64,000 nt of DNA, taken from assembly GCA_026396015.1 (NCBI GenBank), contig JAPLXP010000003.1:167564-231563 (forward strand), written 5' to 3'. Each line of letters begins with the position of its first letter. Position 1 is the stretch's first letter. Position numbers and translations under genes: made by a program. Source of the DNA: Candidatus Nomurabacteria bacterium. Lineage in GTDB: Bacteria > Patescibacteria > Paceibacteria > UBA9973. The notes beneath the pieces are model-generated. The model had not been told where the DNA came from. It did not search any database and worked only from the letters and a program-made list of their open reading frames with translations. Shown one piece after another: positions 42,478 through 49,612 of this stretch.

Positions 42478-42483
42478 TATACT
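42478..42483 (+). promoter_or_regulatory. -10 box of serS (leaderless type)
   Basis: TATACT ends 6 bases before the ATG at 42490. Confidence 0.5.
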
Positions 42484-42489
42484 TGAAAG

Positions 42490-43755
42490 ATGTTAGACAT
42501 TAAATTCATAAAAGAGAATAAAGAACTCATAGCTATGGCCGCTACTAAAAAGCGTATGAAGTTCGATGTTGAAGAACTAATAAAGGCTGATGATAAAAGG
42601 CTGGAAATGCTCCTATCTGTAGAAGCTCTACGTGGCGAGCAGAATAAAGTCAGCTCTACTATATCTATGGAGAGGGACGAGGCAGCTCGAGCTCAGATGA
42701 TCGAGGAGATGCGTGTCGTCAAAGATGAATTAAAGCAAAAAGAAGATGAACTCCGTGAATTGATGGTAGCTTGGCAGAGTCTTATGCTACAAGTTCCGAA
42801 TATTCCAGATATGTCTGTACCCGATGGCGAGAGTGATGAAGAGAATCAGGAGATAAAAGTTTGGGGTGAAAAACCGCAATTTGATTTTGAGCCCAAGGAT
42901 CACGTAGAATTGATGACCAATCTAAAAATGGTGGACTTTGAGCGTGGTGCAAAAGTGCACGGATTTCGCGGATACTTTCTACTCGGTGATGGGGCACTCC
43001 TTTCATTTGCTATCTGGCAGTATGCGATGGAATTTTTTCGAAATAAAGGATTCACACCTATCATCCCACCAGTAATAGTCCGCAAGCAGAATCTGTATGG
43101 TACAGGTCATCTTCCTGGCGACACAGAGGACTACTATATGACTCAAGATGGTGATGCACTCGCTGGTACAGCCGAGGTGCCTTTGATGGGATTCCATGCA
43201 GATGAGATTCTCGATGCAAAAGAATTCCCAATTAAATATCTTGGATTTTCTCCATGCTTCCGTCGTGAAGCTGGTAGTCATTCAAAAGATGTAAAGGGCC
43301 TGATTCGCGTTCATGAATTTTACAAATTCGAGCAAGTCATACTATGTGAGGCTAGTCATGCTACATCTGTGGCATACCATGATGAGATAAATCGCAACAC
43401 AGAAGAATTCATCGAATCTCTAGGAATCCCATATCATACTGTGATCAACTGCGGAGGGGATCTAGGTCAGGGTCAAGTAAAGAAATACGACATCGAACTC
43501 TGGGTGCCAAAGGAGAATAAATATCGTGAGATTTCTAGTGCCTCATACTTCCATGATTTCCAGACACGAAGATGCAATATTCGCTACCGTGATGAAGAAG
43601 GCAAGATGAAGTATGCCCACTCTCTGAATTGTACTGCGATACCGACTCCACGTATTCTCGTATCAATGATTGAAAATTTCCAACAAGCTGATGGTACTAT
43701 CCGTGTACCAGCTGTATTGCAAAAATATTTAGGTAAAGAAATAATCTCAAGATAA
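42490..43755 (+). CDS. serS: Seryl-tRNA synthetase
   Basis: Class II synthetase charging tRNA-Ser. The N-terminal coiled-coil arm that holds the tRNA variable arm covers about 25-105. Motif 2 is SPCFRREAGSHSKDVKGLIRVHEFYKFE, and motif 3 is NCTAIPTPRILVSMIENFQ. Substrate-binding residues appear in TAEVPL and EISSASYFHDFQTRR. The length of 421 aa is normal. The ftsQ-like gene starts one base after the stop. Confidence 0.97.
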   Translation: MLDIKFIKENKELIAMAATKKRMKFDVEELIKADDKRLEMLLSVEALRGEQNKVSSTISMERDEAARAQMIEEMRVVKDELKQKEDELRELMVAWQSLMLQVPNIPDMSVPDGESDEENQEIKVWGEKPQFDFEPKDHVELMTNLKMVDFERGAKVHGFRGYFLLGDGALLSFAIWQYAMEFFRNKGFTPIIPPVIVRKQNLYGTGHLPGDTEDYYMTQDGDALAGTAEVPLMGFHADEILDAKEFPIKYLGFSPCFRREAGSHSKDVKGLIRVHEFYKFEQVILCEASHATSVAYHDEINRNTEEFIESLGIPYHTVINCGGDLGQGQVKKYDIELWVPKENKYREISSASYFHDFQTRRCNIRYRDEEGKMKYAHSLNCTAIPTPRILVSMIENFQQADGTIRVPAVLQKYLGKEIISR

Positions 43756-43756
43756 T

Positions 43757-44626
43757 ATGTCCAAGACGCGTGACATACTAACATCACCGCGCGTAGAGGA
43801 GATAAAGCGCACAAAAAGAAAGGCGAATATTCGTCTTTCTGTTTTGTTTTTTGTATTGTTCATCGTACTGGTCGCCGGTCTTTCTTTTTTGTCTAATTAC
43901 AAAAAGATGACGATCAATATTATCGTTGTGAATGGCACTAGGATAATAAATCAGAGTGATGTTCAGGATTTTGTCGAAGGTAAGATGTCTGGAAAATATC
44001 TGTATATGTTCAATCGCCATAATGCCTTTATCTATCCTCACGATACTATATATGATGGACTACTGAAAAAGTTTACTCGTATAGAAAAATTATCTTTAAA
44101 TGTAAAGAATGTAAATACTCTAGAGATTTATATTAAAGAAAGATCAGGGTCATATATGTGGTGTGGGGACAAAGTTCCAGTAAATGAAGAAGAGAAAGGG
44201 GAGAATTGTTATTTTATTAATGACGATGGATACATTTTTGATAATGCACCATACGTGTCTGGTAATTTGTATTTTAAATATTATTTACCTCTAGCAAATG
44301 CTGAAAATATTTTAGGTAGTCAGATGCTATCTCCTGAAATATTCCATAATACTATTCGATTATCAGATACCATCAGAGAATCCGGACTAGATCCGATAAT
44401 GATCACCGAAGATGCTGACTATTGGTATGTGCATTTGAATCACAGAGAGTCAGCTACATCTCCGTACATTATATTCAGAAAAGATTCTGATTTAGATAAG
44501 GTAGGAGAAGATATAAAACTATCCATGAATCAAAAAGAATTCAGAGATGAAATAAATGGAAAATATGATACACTCCTGTACATCGATATGAGATTCAAAA
44601 ATAAGGTTTTTTATAAGTTCCAGTAA
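43757..44626 (+). CDS. FtsQ/DivIB-like cell-division protein
   Basis: Predicted bitopic membrane protein: a basic cytoplasmic N-terminus of about 25 residues, one membrane helix (about 27-47), then a POTRA-like domain beginning MTINIIVVNGTRIINQSDVQDFVEGK, with IEKLSLNVKNVNTLEIYIKERSGSYMWC matching the family strand pattern around I...V....P.TL.I.I.ER. The C-terminal half is less conserved. In other bacteria FtsQ bridges FtsB/FtsL and the septal synthase. It is 1 base from serS and not within a mur-fts cluster, so the assignment rests on the fold pattern alone. Confidence 0.68.
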   Translation: MSKTRDILTSPRVEEIKRTKRKANIRLSVLFFVLFIVLVAGLSFLSNYKKMTINIIVVNGTRIINQSDVQDFVEGKMSGKYLYMFNRHNAFIYPHDTIYDGLLKKFTRIEKLSLNVKNVNTLEIYIKERSGSYMWCGDKVPVNEEEKGENCYFINDDGYIFDNAPYVSGNLYFKYYLPLANAENILGSQMLSPEIFHNTIRLSDTIRESGLDPIMITEDADYWYVHLNHRESATSPYIIFRKDSDLDKVGEDIKLSMNQKEFRDEINGKYDTLLYIDMRFKNKVFYKFQ

Positions 44627-44775
44627 AATTTAAAATAAGCTCTTCTCGAAAAGCACGAATATTTTTCTGGTGAAAAATTTCTCTGCTCGTCGCTCAAGAA
44701 AATAACATTCGTAAACTCATTTATTTTCTAAGCTCCTGCGCAAGACTTTTCTCGAAGACTTATTTTAAATTTTAC
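44623..44775. repeat. Palindromic element, family B copy 2 (long form)
   Basis: Perfect 17-bp outer arms (44623-44639 and 44759-44775) continue inwards as ctcttctcgaaaagcacg and gcgcaagacttttctcgaag, around tttttctggtgaaaaa and an inner hairpin gaaaataa...ttattttc. It fills the gap between the ftsQ-like gene and dus. Confidence 0.9.
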
Positions 44776-44788
44776 TTAACAATATATT

Positions 44789-45919
44789 ATGAACAATTTC
44801 TGGGAAAAATTAAATAAACCATTCTTTGTATTGGCTCCGATGGCAGATGTCACTGATCCAGCTTTTCGTCGCATCATAGCAAAGTATGGCAAGCCCGATG
44901 TGACTTGGACAGAATTCGTATCTGCTGATGGCCTTGCTCATCCTGTCGCTCGTGAGAAATTAATTCGCGATTTAGCATATACGGAAACAGAGCGTCCAAT
45001 AGTGGCTCAACTATTTTCTAGTCATCCAGAACAAATGCGTACTGCAGCTCGTATCGTGGCGGAGCTCGGCTATGATGGTATCGACATCAATATGGGATGC
45101 CCTGATAGATCTATAGAAAAGCAGGGTGCAGGTGCTGCGATGATGAAGACTCCAGATATAGCAGGTGTAATAATTCAAGCAGCCAAGGATGGGATACGAG
45201 ATGCAGGCAAGGATATTCCATTGTCTGTAAAAACTCGCGTAGGATACAACCAAGTTCAGATAGATGAGTGGATACCATTCCTACTTTCTCAAGATATCGC
45301 CACTCTGACTGTGCATGCGAGAACTCGAAAAGAATTGTCCTCTGTGCCTGCAAACTGGTCATATGTAAAAAAAGTTGTAGAGATACGAAATAAAATGGGA
45401 GTAAAAACCAGGATCATTGGCAATGGTGATGTGCACAATGTGGCTCATGGTAGGCAGCTTGCTCTTGAAACGGGCTGCGATGGCATCATGATCGGCCGCG
45501 CGATATTCGGCAATCCGTGGATGTTCGCTAATACTGTGGATGATACGAGCAAAAAAAATGTATCCGAAAAAAGTCTTGCGCAGCGCGACTGGCGCGAGCA
45601 GAGCAAATTTTTAGCAAAAAATTATGTGTGCTTTTTGAGGAAATATTTTTTGGGCGAGTCTAAAAAAGATAAAGATAGATATTGGCTAGAGAATAAGATA
45701 GATATACCAGTATCTGAGAGACTACGAGTACTAGTAGAGCATACAAAACTATACGAAGAACTACTGGGTGACATTAAAAGTTTCTCAATAATGAAAAAGC
45801 ACTACAAGGCATACTGCAATGGATTCACCGGTGCAAAGGAGCTGCGTATGCAATTGATGGATTCTAATAGTGCAGAGGAGGTAGAAAATATAATAGATAC
45901 TTTTTTAAAAACACTTTAA
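44789..45919 (+). CDS. dus: tRNA-dihydrouridine synthase
   Basis: FMN enzyme that reduces uridines in tRNA D-loops. The start FVLAPMADVTDPAFRRI, the catalytic Cys104 in INMGCPDRSIEKQGAGAAMM, and FMN-site GNGDVHN and GCDGIMIGRAIFGNPWMF are all present. At 376 aa it is about 45 longer than usual. The excess at about 254-288 (SEKSLAQRDWREQSKFLAKN region) is encoded by a family B palindrome in reverse orientation that keeps the frame. The helical tRNA-binding domain resumes at VSERLRVLVEHTKLYEE. Confidence 0.94.
   Translation: MNNFWEKLNKPFFVLAPMADVTDPAFRRIIAKYGKPDVTWTEFVSADGLAHPVAREKLIRDLAYTETERPIVAQLFSSHPEQMRTAARIVAELGYDGIDINMGCPDRSIEKQGAGAAMMKTPDIAGVIIQAAKDGIRDAGKDIPLSVKTRVGYNQVQIDEWIPFLLSQDIATLTVHARTRKELSSVPANWSYVKKVVEIRNKMGVKTRIIGNGDVHNVAHGRQLALETGCDGIMIGRAIFGNPWMFANTVDDTSKKNVSEKSLAQRDWREQSKFLAKNYVCFLRKYFLGESKKDKDRYWLENKIDIPVSERLRVLVEHTKLYEELLGDIKSFSIMKKHYKAYCNGFTGAKELRMQLMDSNSAEEVENIIDTFLKTL
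45550..45651. repeat. Palindromic element, family B copy 4, in frame inside dus
   Basis: agtcttgcgcag, gagcagagcaaattttt and tgtgctttttgagga match the reverse orientation of the copies at 44623 and 55409. It spans about 34 codons with no stop in the reading frame used. Outer arms (aaaaaaatgtatcc with ggaaatattttttg) pair imperfectly. Confidence 0.75.
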
Positions 45920-45954
45920 TTTGACCCTAAAGGACTAAATTTTCTACAAATTGG

Positions 45955-45982
45955 TTACAATTTAAGAAAATTCGAGTATAAT
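45955..45982 (+). promoter_or_regulatory. Promoter of dnaX (leaderless type)
   Basis: TTACAA (45955-45960), 16 bases, TATAAT (45977-45982). The ATG at 45989 is 6 bases beyond the -10 box. Confidence 0.7.
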
Positions 45983-45988
45983 ATCCAC

Positions 45989-47035
45989 ATGTCTAAAAAA
46001 GAAGAATCAAATATCGCTCTATATACAAAGTACCGCCCCGAGAATTTTGACGAGGTGATAGGCCAGGATCATATCGTGAATGCTATTCGTGGATCTATAT
46101 CTGCTGGTAAAGTTGCGCACGCATATCTACTATCTGGCCCACGTGGTACTGGTAAGACTACTATCGCACGTATCATCGCCCGAGAACTAGGTACAAGTGT
46201 CAATGATATATATGAGATGGATGCAGCATCTAATCGCAAGATTGAAGATGCCCGTGATATCCGCGAGAGTGTGCGTACACTGCCATTTGATTCTAAATAC
46301 AAAGTCTACATCCTCGACGAGGTGCATATGCTGACAAAAGAGGCATGGAATGCACTGCTAAAGACCATCGAAGAGCCACCAGAATATGTGGTATTCATCC
46401 TCGCTACTACAGAGCTCGCAAAAGTACCAGAGACAATAGTCTCTCGTTGTCAGACTTTTACTTTCAAAAAACCTACAGAAAAAATCTTGGCTGATATCGT
46501 GAATAATACTGCGAAGAAGGAAGGGTATACACTCGAGGCTGGTGGCGCAGAAGTCATCGCATTAATCTCTGATGGAGCTTTTCGTGATGCATTATCTACT
46601 CTGCAAAAAGTCATTTCATTCTCACAAAGTAAAAAAATAAGTCTGGAACAAATCCTCGAAGTGACTGGATCACCAGATATCACTCTTGTCGATGACTTCC
46701 TCCGAGCTATTGCCCACAAAGATATCGAGCGGGGGTACATGGCTATCAATGCAGTATCCGCACAGAATAGTGATATGCGTCTATATATGAAGATGGTCCT
46801 AGTAAAGATGCGCGCTGCACTACTACTACGCTATGCACCAAAGATGGAAAATATCATACCACTCTCAGAAAAAGATAAAACATTCCTAGGGGAGCTTGTC
46901 CTTGAAAAGCCAGAGCATATTTCATCTCGTGCACTATCTATACTTCTCGAAGCATATCAAATGTCTAGTCACTCAAGCATCGCCGAGCTACCACTGGAAT
47001 TGGCGCTCGTAAAAATCCTACAGGTTGAAAAATAA
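45989..47035 (+). CDS. dnaX: DNA polymerase III clamp-loader subunit DnaX, short form
   Basis: ATPase core of the sliding-clamp loader. LYTKYRPENFDEVIGQDHIV, Walker A GPRGTGKTT at 50-58, Walker B ILDEVHML, and SRC-motif-containing ETIVSRCQTFTF are present. At 348 aa it lacks the C-terminal tau domains IV and V. The zinc module with four cysteines, which normally follows Walker A (before EMDAAS), is missing: the sequence goes from RELGTSVNDI straight to YEMDAASNRKIEDAR. The tRNA-Gln promoter lies over its last codons. Confidence 0.94.
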   Translation: MSKKEESNIALYTKYRPENFDEVIGQDHIVNAIRGSISAGKVAHAYLLSGPRGTGKTTIARIIARELGTSVNDIYEMDAASNRKIEDARDIRESVRTLPFDSKYKVYILDEVHMLTKEAWNALLKTIEEPPEYVVFILATTELAKVPETIVSRCQTFTFKKPTEKILADIVNNTAKKEGYTLEAGGAEVIALISDGAFRDALSTLQKVISFSQSKKISLEQILEVTGSPDITLVDDFLRAIAHKDIERGYMAINAVSAQNSDMRLYMKMVLVKMRAALLLRYAPKMENIIPLSEKDKTFLGELVLEKPEHISSRALSILLEAYQMSSHSSIAELPLELALVKILQVEK

Positions 47036-47053
47036 TCGATTTTAAGGTATCCT
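47025..47053 (+). promoter_or_regulatory. Promoter of tRNA-Gln
   Basis: TTGAAA (47025-47030), 17 bases, TATCCT (47048-47053). The -35 sequence lies in the dnaX 3' end; the start would be about 7 bases before the tRNA. Confidence 0.55.
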
Positions 47054-47066
47054 ATAGGAGTTTTAT

Positions 47067-47137
47067 TAGGGGATCGTCTAACGGTAGGACAGAAGCCTTT
47101 GAAGCTTTTAATCTAGGTTCGATTCCTAGTCCCCTAG
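47067..47137 (+). tRNA. tRNA-Gln (UUG)
   Basis: Acceptor TAGGGGA with TCCCCTA, with the weak U1-A72 pair and G73 expected for Gln. Anticodon loop CTTTGAA (anticodon UUG), T-loop TTCGATT. CCA is not encoded. The ASCH gene starts 8 bases after it, so both are likely on one transcript. Confidence 0.92.
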
Positions 47138-47145
47138 CAATATTT

Positions 47146-47469
47146 ATGAAAACTCTAAAGTTTGTACAAAATTTAGTCCCACTAGTTTTGTCTGAAGAAA
47201 AGACTTCTACTTGGAGGCTCTTTGATGATAAAGATTTAAAGGTAGGAGATAAATTGAATCTGATAAATAAGGATAATGGAGAAGAATTTGCAAAGGCTAT
47301 AATTATTGGAGTTAAAGAAAAAAAGCTAGGTGATATAAACAATGATGATTATGTTGGTCATGAAAAATTCAAGGGAAAGGAAATAATGATGAATACGTAT
47401 AAAATGTATTATGGAGACAATGTGGACAAAGATACTTTAATAAAAATGATTAATTTTAAAATGTTATAA
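47146..47469 (+). CDS. ASCH domain protein
   Basis: A 107-aa single-domain protein. LKFVQNLVPLVLSEEKTSTWRLFDDKDLKVGDKLNLIN and GHEKFKGKEIMMNTYKMYY follow the ASCH pattern (a PUA-like beta-barrel with RNA-binding potential, in some members an amidohydrolase for N4-acetylcytidine). It sits 8 bases downstream of tRNA-Gln and must be released from that transcript by tRNA processing, or have an unseen promoter. The stop codon lies inside the -10 box of the next gene. Confidence 0.8.
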   Translation: MKTLKFVQNLVPLVLSEEKTSTWRLFDDKDLKVGDKLNLINKDNGEEFAKAIIIGVKEKKLGDINNDDYVGHEKFKGKEIMMNTYKMYYGDNVDKDTLIKMINFKML

Positions 47470-47470
47470 T
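47462..47470 (+). promoter_or_regulatory. Extended -10 promoter (leaderless type)
   Basis: TGTTATAAT, a perfect TGn-TATAAT, overlaps the stop of the ASCH gene and ends 7 bases before the ATG at 47478. It is identical to the box at 11162-11170. Confidence 0.75.
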
Positions 47471-47477
47471 ATTTTGT

Positions 47478-47843
47478 ATGAAAAATTTAGAAAATTTATA
47501 TTCAAAATTAGATAATTCCAAAAATAGAATTGATGGAGTTTTACAGGATTATGCAAATGATTTTTTTGCCCTGCATATTCAATTAATGAGTGGAATAAAA
47601 AATGTGAGAGATTTATTTAAAAATGGATATAAAATTAAAACTGTACAGGAATATTTGTTTCAACATAGAAATGAAATTCATTCCATAAAAAATATTACAC
47701 CAGAAGATGAGCAGGATCCAGTTTTCGTTGAAAAATCTGAAAAATTAAATAACCTTGCAAATACATTAAATATACTTGGTGAACATATCAATGAAGTTGA
47801 AATTAAAAAAACATTAGAAGAAGTTAAAAAAATAATATATTAA
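47478..47843 (+). CDS. Hypothetical helical protein, 121 aa
   Basis: Almost entirely alpha-helical and charged, with a Lys/Glu-rich C-terminus (EVEIKKTLEEVKKIIY). No signal peptide, no membrane helix and no family that I recognise. It has a leaderless-type promoter of its own and is followed by a terminator. The base composition is among the most AT-rich here. Confidence 0.7.
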   Translation: MKNLENLYSKLDNSKNRIDGVLQDYANDFFALHIQLMSGIKNVRDLFKNGYKIKTVQEYLFQHRNEIHSIKNITPEDEQDPVFVEKSEKLNNLANTLNILGEHINEVEIKKTLEEVKKIIY

Positions 47844-47851
47844 TTCTCAAT

Positions 47852-47880
47852 AAAAACAGTATGTAATGTACTGTTTTTGT
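47852..47880 (+). terminator. Intrinsic terminator
   Basis: Stem aaaaacagta (47852-47861) with tactgttttt (47869-47878), followed by T-rich sequence. Confidence 0.8.
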
Positions 47881-47916
47881 TTATAAAATAAGGGTATTTT
47901 GACTACTTGTGGGGTA

Positions 47917-47945
47917 TTGACAAAATAAGCCAAAGGGTGTATAAT
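47917..47945 (+). promoter_or_regulatory. Full-consensus promoter for the Gly/Tyr-rich protein
   Basis: TTGACA (47917-47922), 17 bases, TATAAT (47940-47945). ATTGACAAAAT and GGGTGTATAATA are shared with the promoter at 27891-27919. The ATG at 47955 is 9 bases beyond the -10 box. Confidence 0.9.
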
Positions 47946-47954
47946 AGGAACATT

Positions 47955-48413
47955 ATGAAAAAAGCAATTATATTTTTATCTGTTGGCTTTATGGCTCTGG
48001 GAATGGCATTTTTCACTCTTCCTGCAAAGTCTGAAGCTTTTACAGTATCTTTTGGTAATCTCGGAAATTACGGATCTAGTTATGGAGCAGGTTATGGTAT
48101 AGGATATGGCAATACTTATGGTGGATACGGAGGTTATGGCTATGGCTATGGCCAAGGCGGCGCTGTGACATCTGGATACACTAGTGGTACTGGATACCCT
48201 TCAGCAAATTATAATAATTATGGTATGGGTGGATACGGAATGAATACAGGATATGGTATGAATACAGGATATGGTATGGGATATGCCTCAAGCTACGGCA
48301 TGGGTTATGGTTCAAGCTATGGAAGGGGCTACGGTTCAGGATACGGTATGGGATACACATCAGGTTATGGAGGATACGGAGGAGGATACGGATGTTTTAT
48401 ATTTTGTTTTTAA
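47955..48413 (+). CDS. Secreted Gly/Tyr/Met-rich repeat protein
   Basis: A signal peptide of about 28 residues (MKKAIIFLSVGFMALGMAFF, cleavage probably after AKSEA) is followed by about 120 residues of low-complexity sequence built on GYG, GYGMG and GMNTGYG units, ending CFIFCF. Such Gly/Tyr-rich chains are known from structural surface proteins and condensate-forming polymers, but no family can be named. The start at 47955 fits the promoter; the longer frame from 47907 would include the promoter and is rejected. Consensus promoter and long terminator suggest high expression. Confidence 0.8.
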   Translation: MKKAIIFLSVGFMALGMAFFTLPAKSEAFTVSFGNLGNYGSSYGAGYGIGYGNTYGGYGGYGYGYGQGGAVTSGYTSGTGYPSANYNNYGMGGYGMNTGYGMNTGYGMGYASSYGMGYGSSYGRGYGSGYGMGYTSGYGGYGGGYGCFIFCF

Positions 48414-48414
48414 A

Positions 48415-48466
48415 AGAATAAATAAAAAGAGCCGCGACATTTGTCGCGGCTCTTTTTATTTATTCT
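48415..48466. terminator. Very long bidirectional terminator
   Basis: A perfect 24-bp stem (48415-48438 with 48443-48466), loop attt. It serves the Gly/Tyr-rich gene and the convergent rmuC, whose last codons (48460-48466) lie inside the stem. Confidence 0.9.
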
Positions 48467-49515
48467 TCGTCTTGTGGTTTCTCTATTGTGAGTGTCTCTA
48501 CTTTTAAAGCTTCACCTGTGATACGCATCACGTCCTTGTCTACTTTTCGGAATTCATGATTAGACTTGTTGAAGTGGTTCACTGTGGTCTCTAATGCCGC
48601 ACCCATCTTCTTGTGATACTCTTCGTACTTTTGTAGGTGTGTACCTAGTTCACCGACGCGCTTGATGATATCTTTTGCACCTTCCTCGATCTGCATAGCT
48701 TTTAGGCCCTGTAGGACTGTCTGTAGATAAGCTAGGAATGAAGTCGGCGATACGATGATGACTTTGTACTTACTAGCAGCTCTCTGTATTAGATTCTCTG
48801 TATCTTCACCGACGAGTGCACCGATTTTATTTACGAGTAAATCATAATAGATTGCCTCGTGAGGGATGAACATAAATGCGAATTCCATCGTACCATTCTC
48901 GGGTTGGATATATTTTGAAGTTTCAGTAATACGATTCTTCAAATCATTTACAAAGACTTTTTCTAATCTGTCTTTCTCAGCCTTGTCACTCGTTTCGCTT
49001 ATTCTGTTGTAATTTTCAAGCGAGAATTTTGAATCAATCGGGATTATTTTATCTTTTACAAATACCGCTGCATCCACTATCGTGCCGTCTGGAAAAGGGA
49101 ATTGCATCTGATATGAACCCGGTGGCATGATATTTTTCAAGAGTGTCTCGAGATAATATTCACCCAATATTCCACGCTGCTTTGGATTCTTCAATATGTC
49201 TTGGAGGCTCTGGAGCTGATCTGTGAATCCTACTACCTGCTTGTTAGTCTCGTCTAGTCTTGTGATCTTTTCTGTGATGTCTGAGATAATTCTTGAAGTC
49301 TCTGAAGATTGGTATCGCATAGACTGAGTCATCTCTTTTTGACTCTCGGTCAATTTATTATCAATAGTCCGAGTGAGCTCATTCATCTGAGAGAGGAGTA
49401 GCTGTAGTCCTGTGTCATCCTTTTTCTCTTCAGGTTTTGTATTTTTCTTTAGCAAAAGAAAAGCGATAATAATGCCCAATATAATTCCCAAAATAATTGT
49501 AATAGCTGTTGTCAT
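48460..49515 (-). CDS. rmuC: DNA recombination protein RmuC
   Basis: Predicted nuclease-fold protein that limits inverted-repeat recombination in E. coli. An N-terminal membrane anchor (about 4-23) is followed by a coiled coil (about 35-105) and the RmuC domain: QRGILGEYYLETLLKNIMPPG, DAAVFVKDKIIPIDSKFSLENYNRI and FMFIPHEAIYYDLL. The length of 351 aa is on the short side. Its presence in a region crowded with palindromes is notable. The promoter is TGCTAAAAT, 6 bases before the ATG. Confidence 0.92.
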   Translation of the reverse strand: MTTAITIILGIILGIIIAFLLLKKNTKPEEKKDDTGLQLLLSQMNELTRTIDNKLTESQKEMTQSMRYQSSETSRIISDITEKITRLDETNKQVVGFTDQLQSLQDILKNPKQRGILGEYYLETLLKNIMPPGSYQMQFPFPDGTIVDAAVFVKDKIIPIDSKFSLENYNRISETSDKAEKDRLEKVFVNDLKNRITETSKYIQPENGTMEFAFMFIPHEAIYYDLLVNKIGALVGEDTENLIQRAASKYKVIIVSPTSFLAYLQTVLQGLKAMQIEEGAKDIIKRVGELGTHLQKYEEYHKKMGAALETTVNHFNKSNHEFRKVDKDVMRITGEALKVETLTIEKPQDEE

Positions 49516-49521
49516 TCACAT

Positions 49522-49530
49522 ATTTTAGCA
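49522..49530 (-). promoter_or_regulatory. Extended -10 promoter of rmuC (leaderless type)
   Basis: On the minus strand TGCTAAAAT ends 6 bases before the ATG (49515-49513). Confidence 0.65.
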
Positions 49531-49563
49531 TAAAAAGGTTATTTTTAGACCTTAAAATTACCC

Positions 49564-49592
49564 TTTACAAAATCAATCAAATATGATATAAT
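49564..49592 (+). promoter_or_regulatory. Promoter of the first helicase gene
   Basis: TTTACA (49564-49569), 17 bases, TATAAT (49587-49592) with an upstream TGA. Its atgatataatac is repeated at the second helicase. Unlike most genes here, it gives a leader of about 15-20 bases. Confidence 0.75.
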
Positions 49593-49612
49593 ACAAAAAA
49601 ATTATTTGAAAA

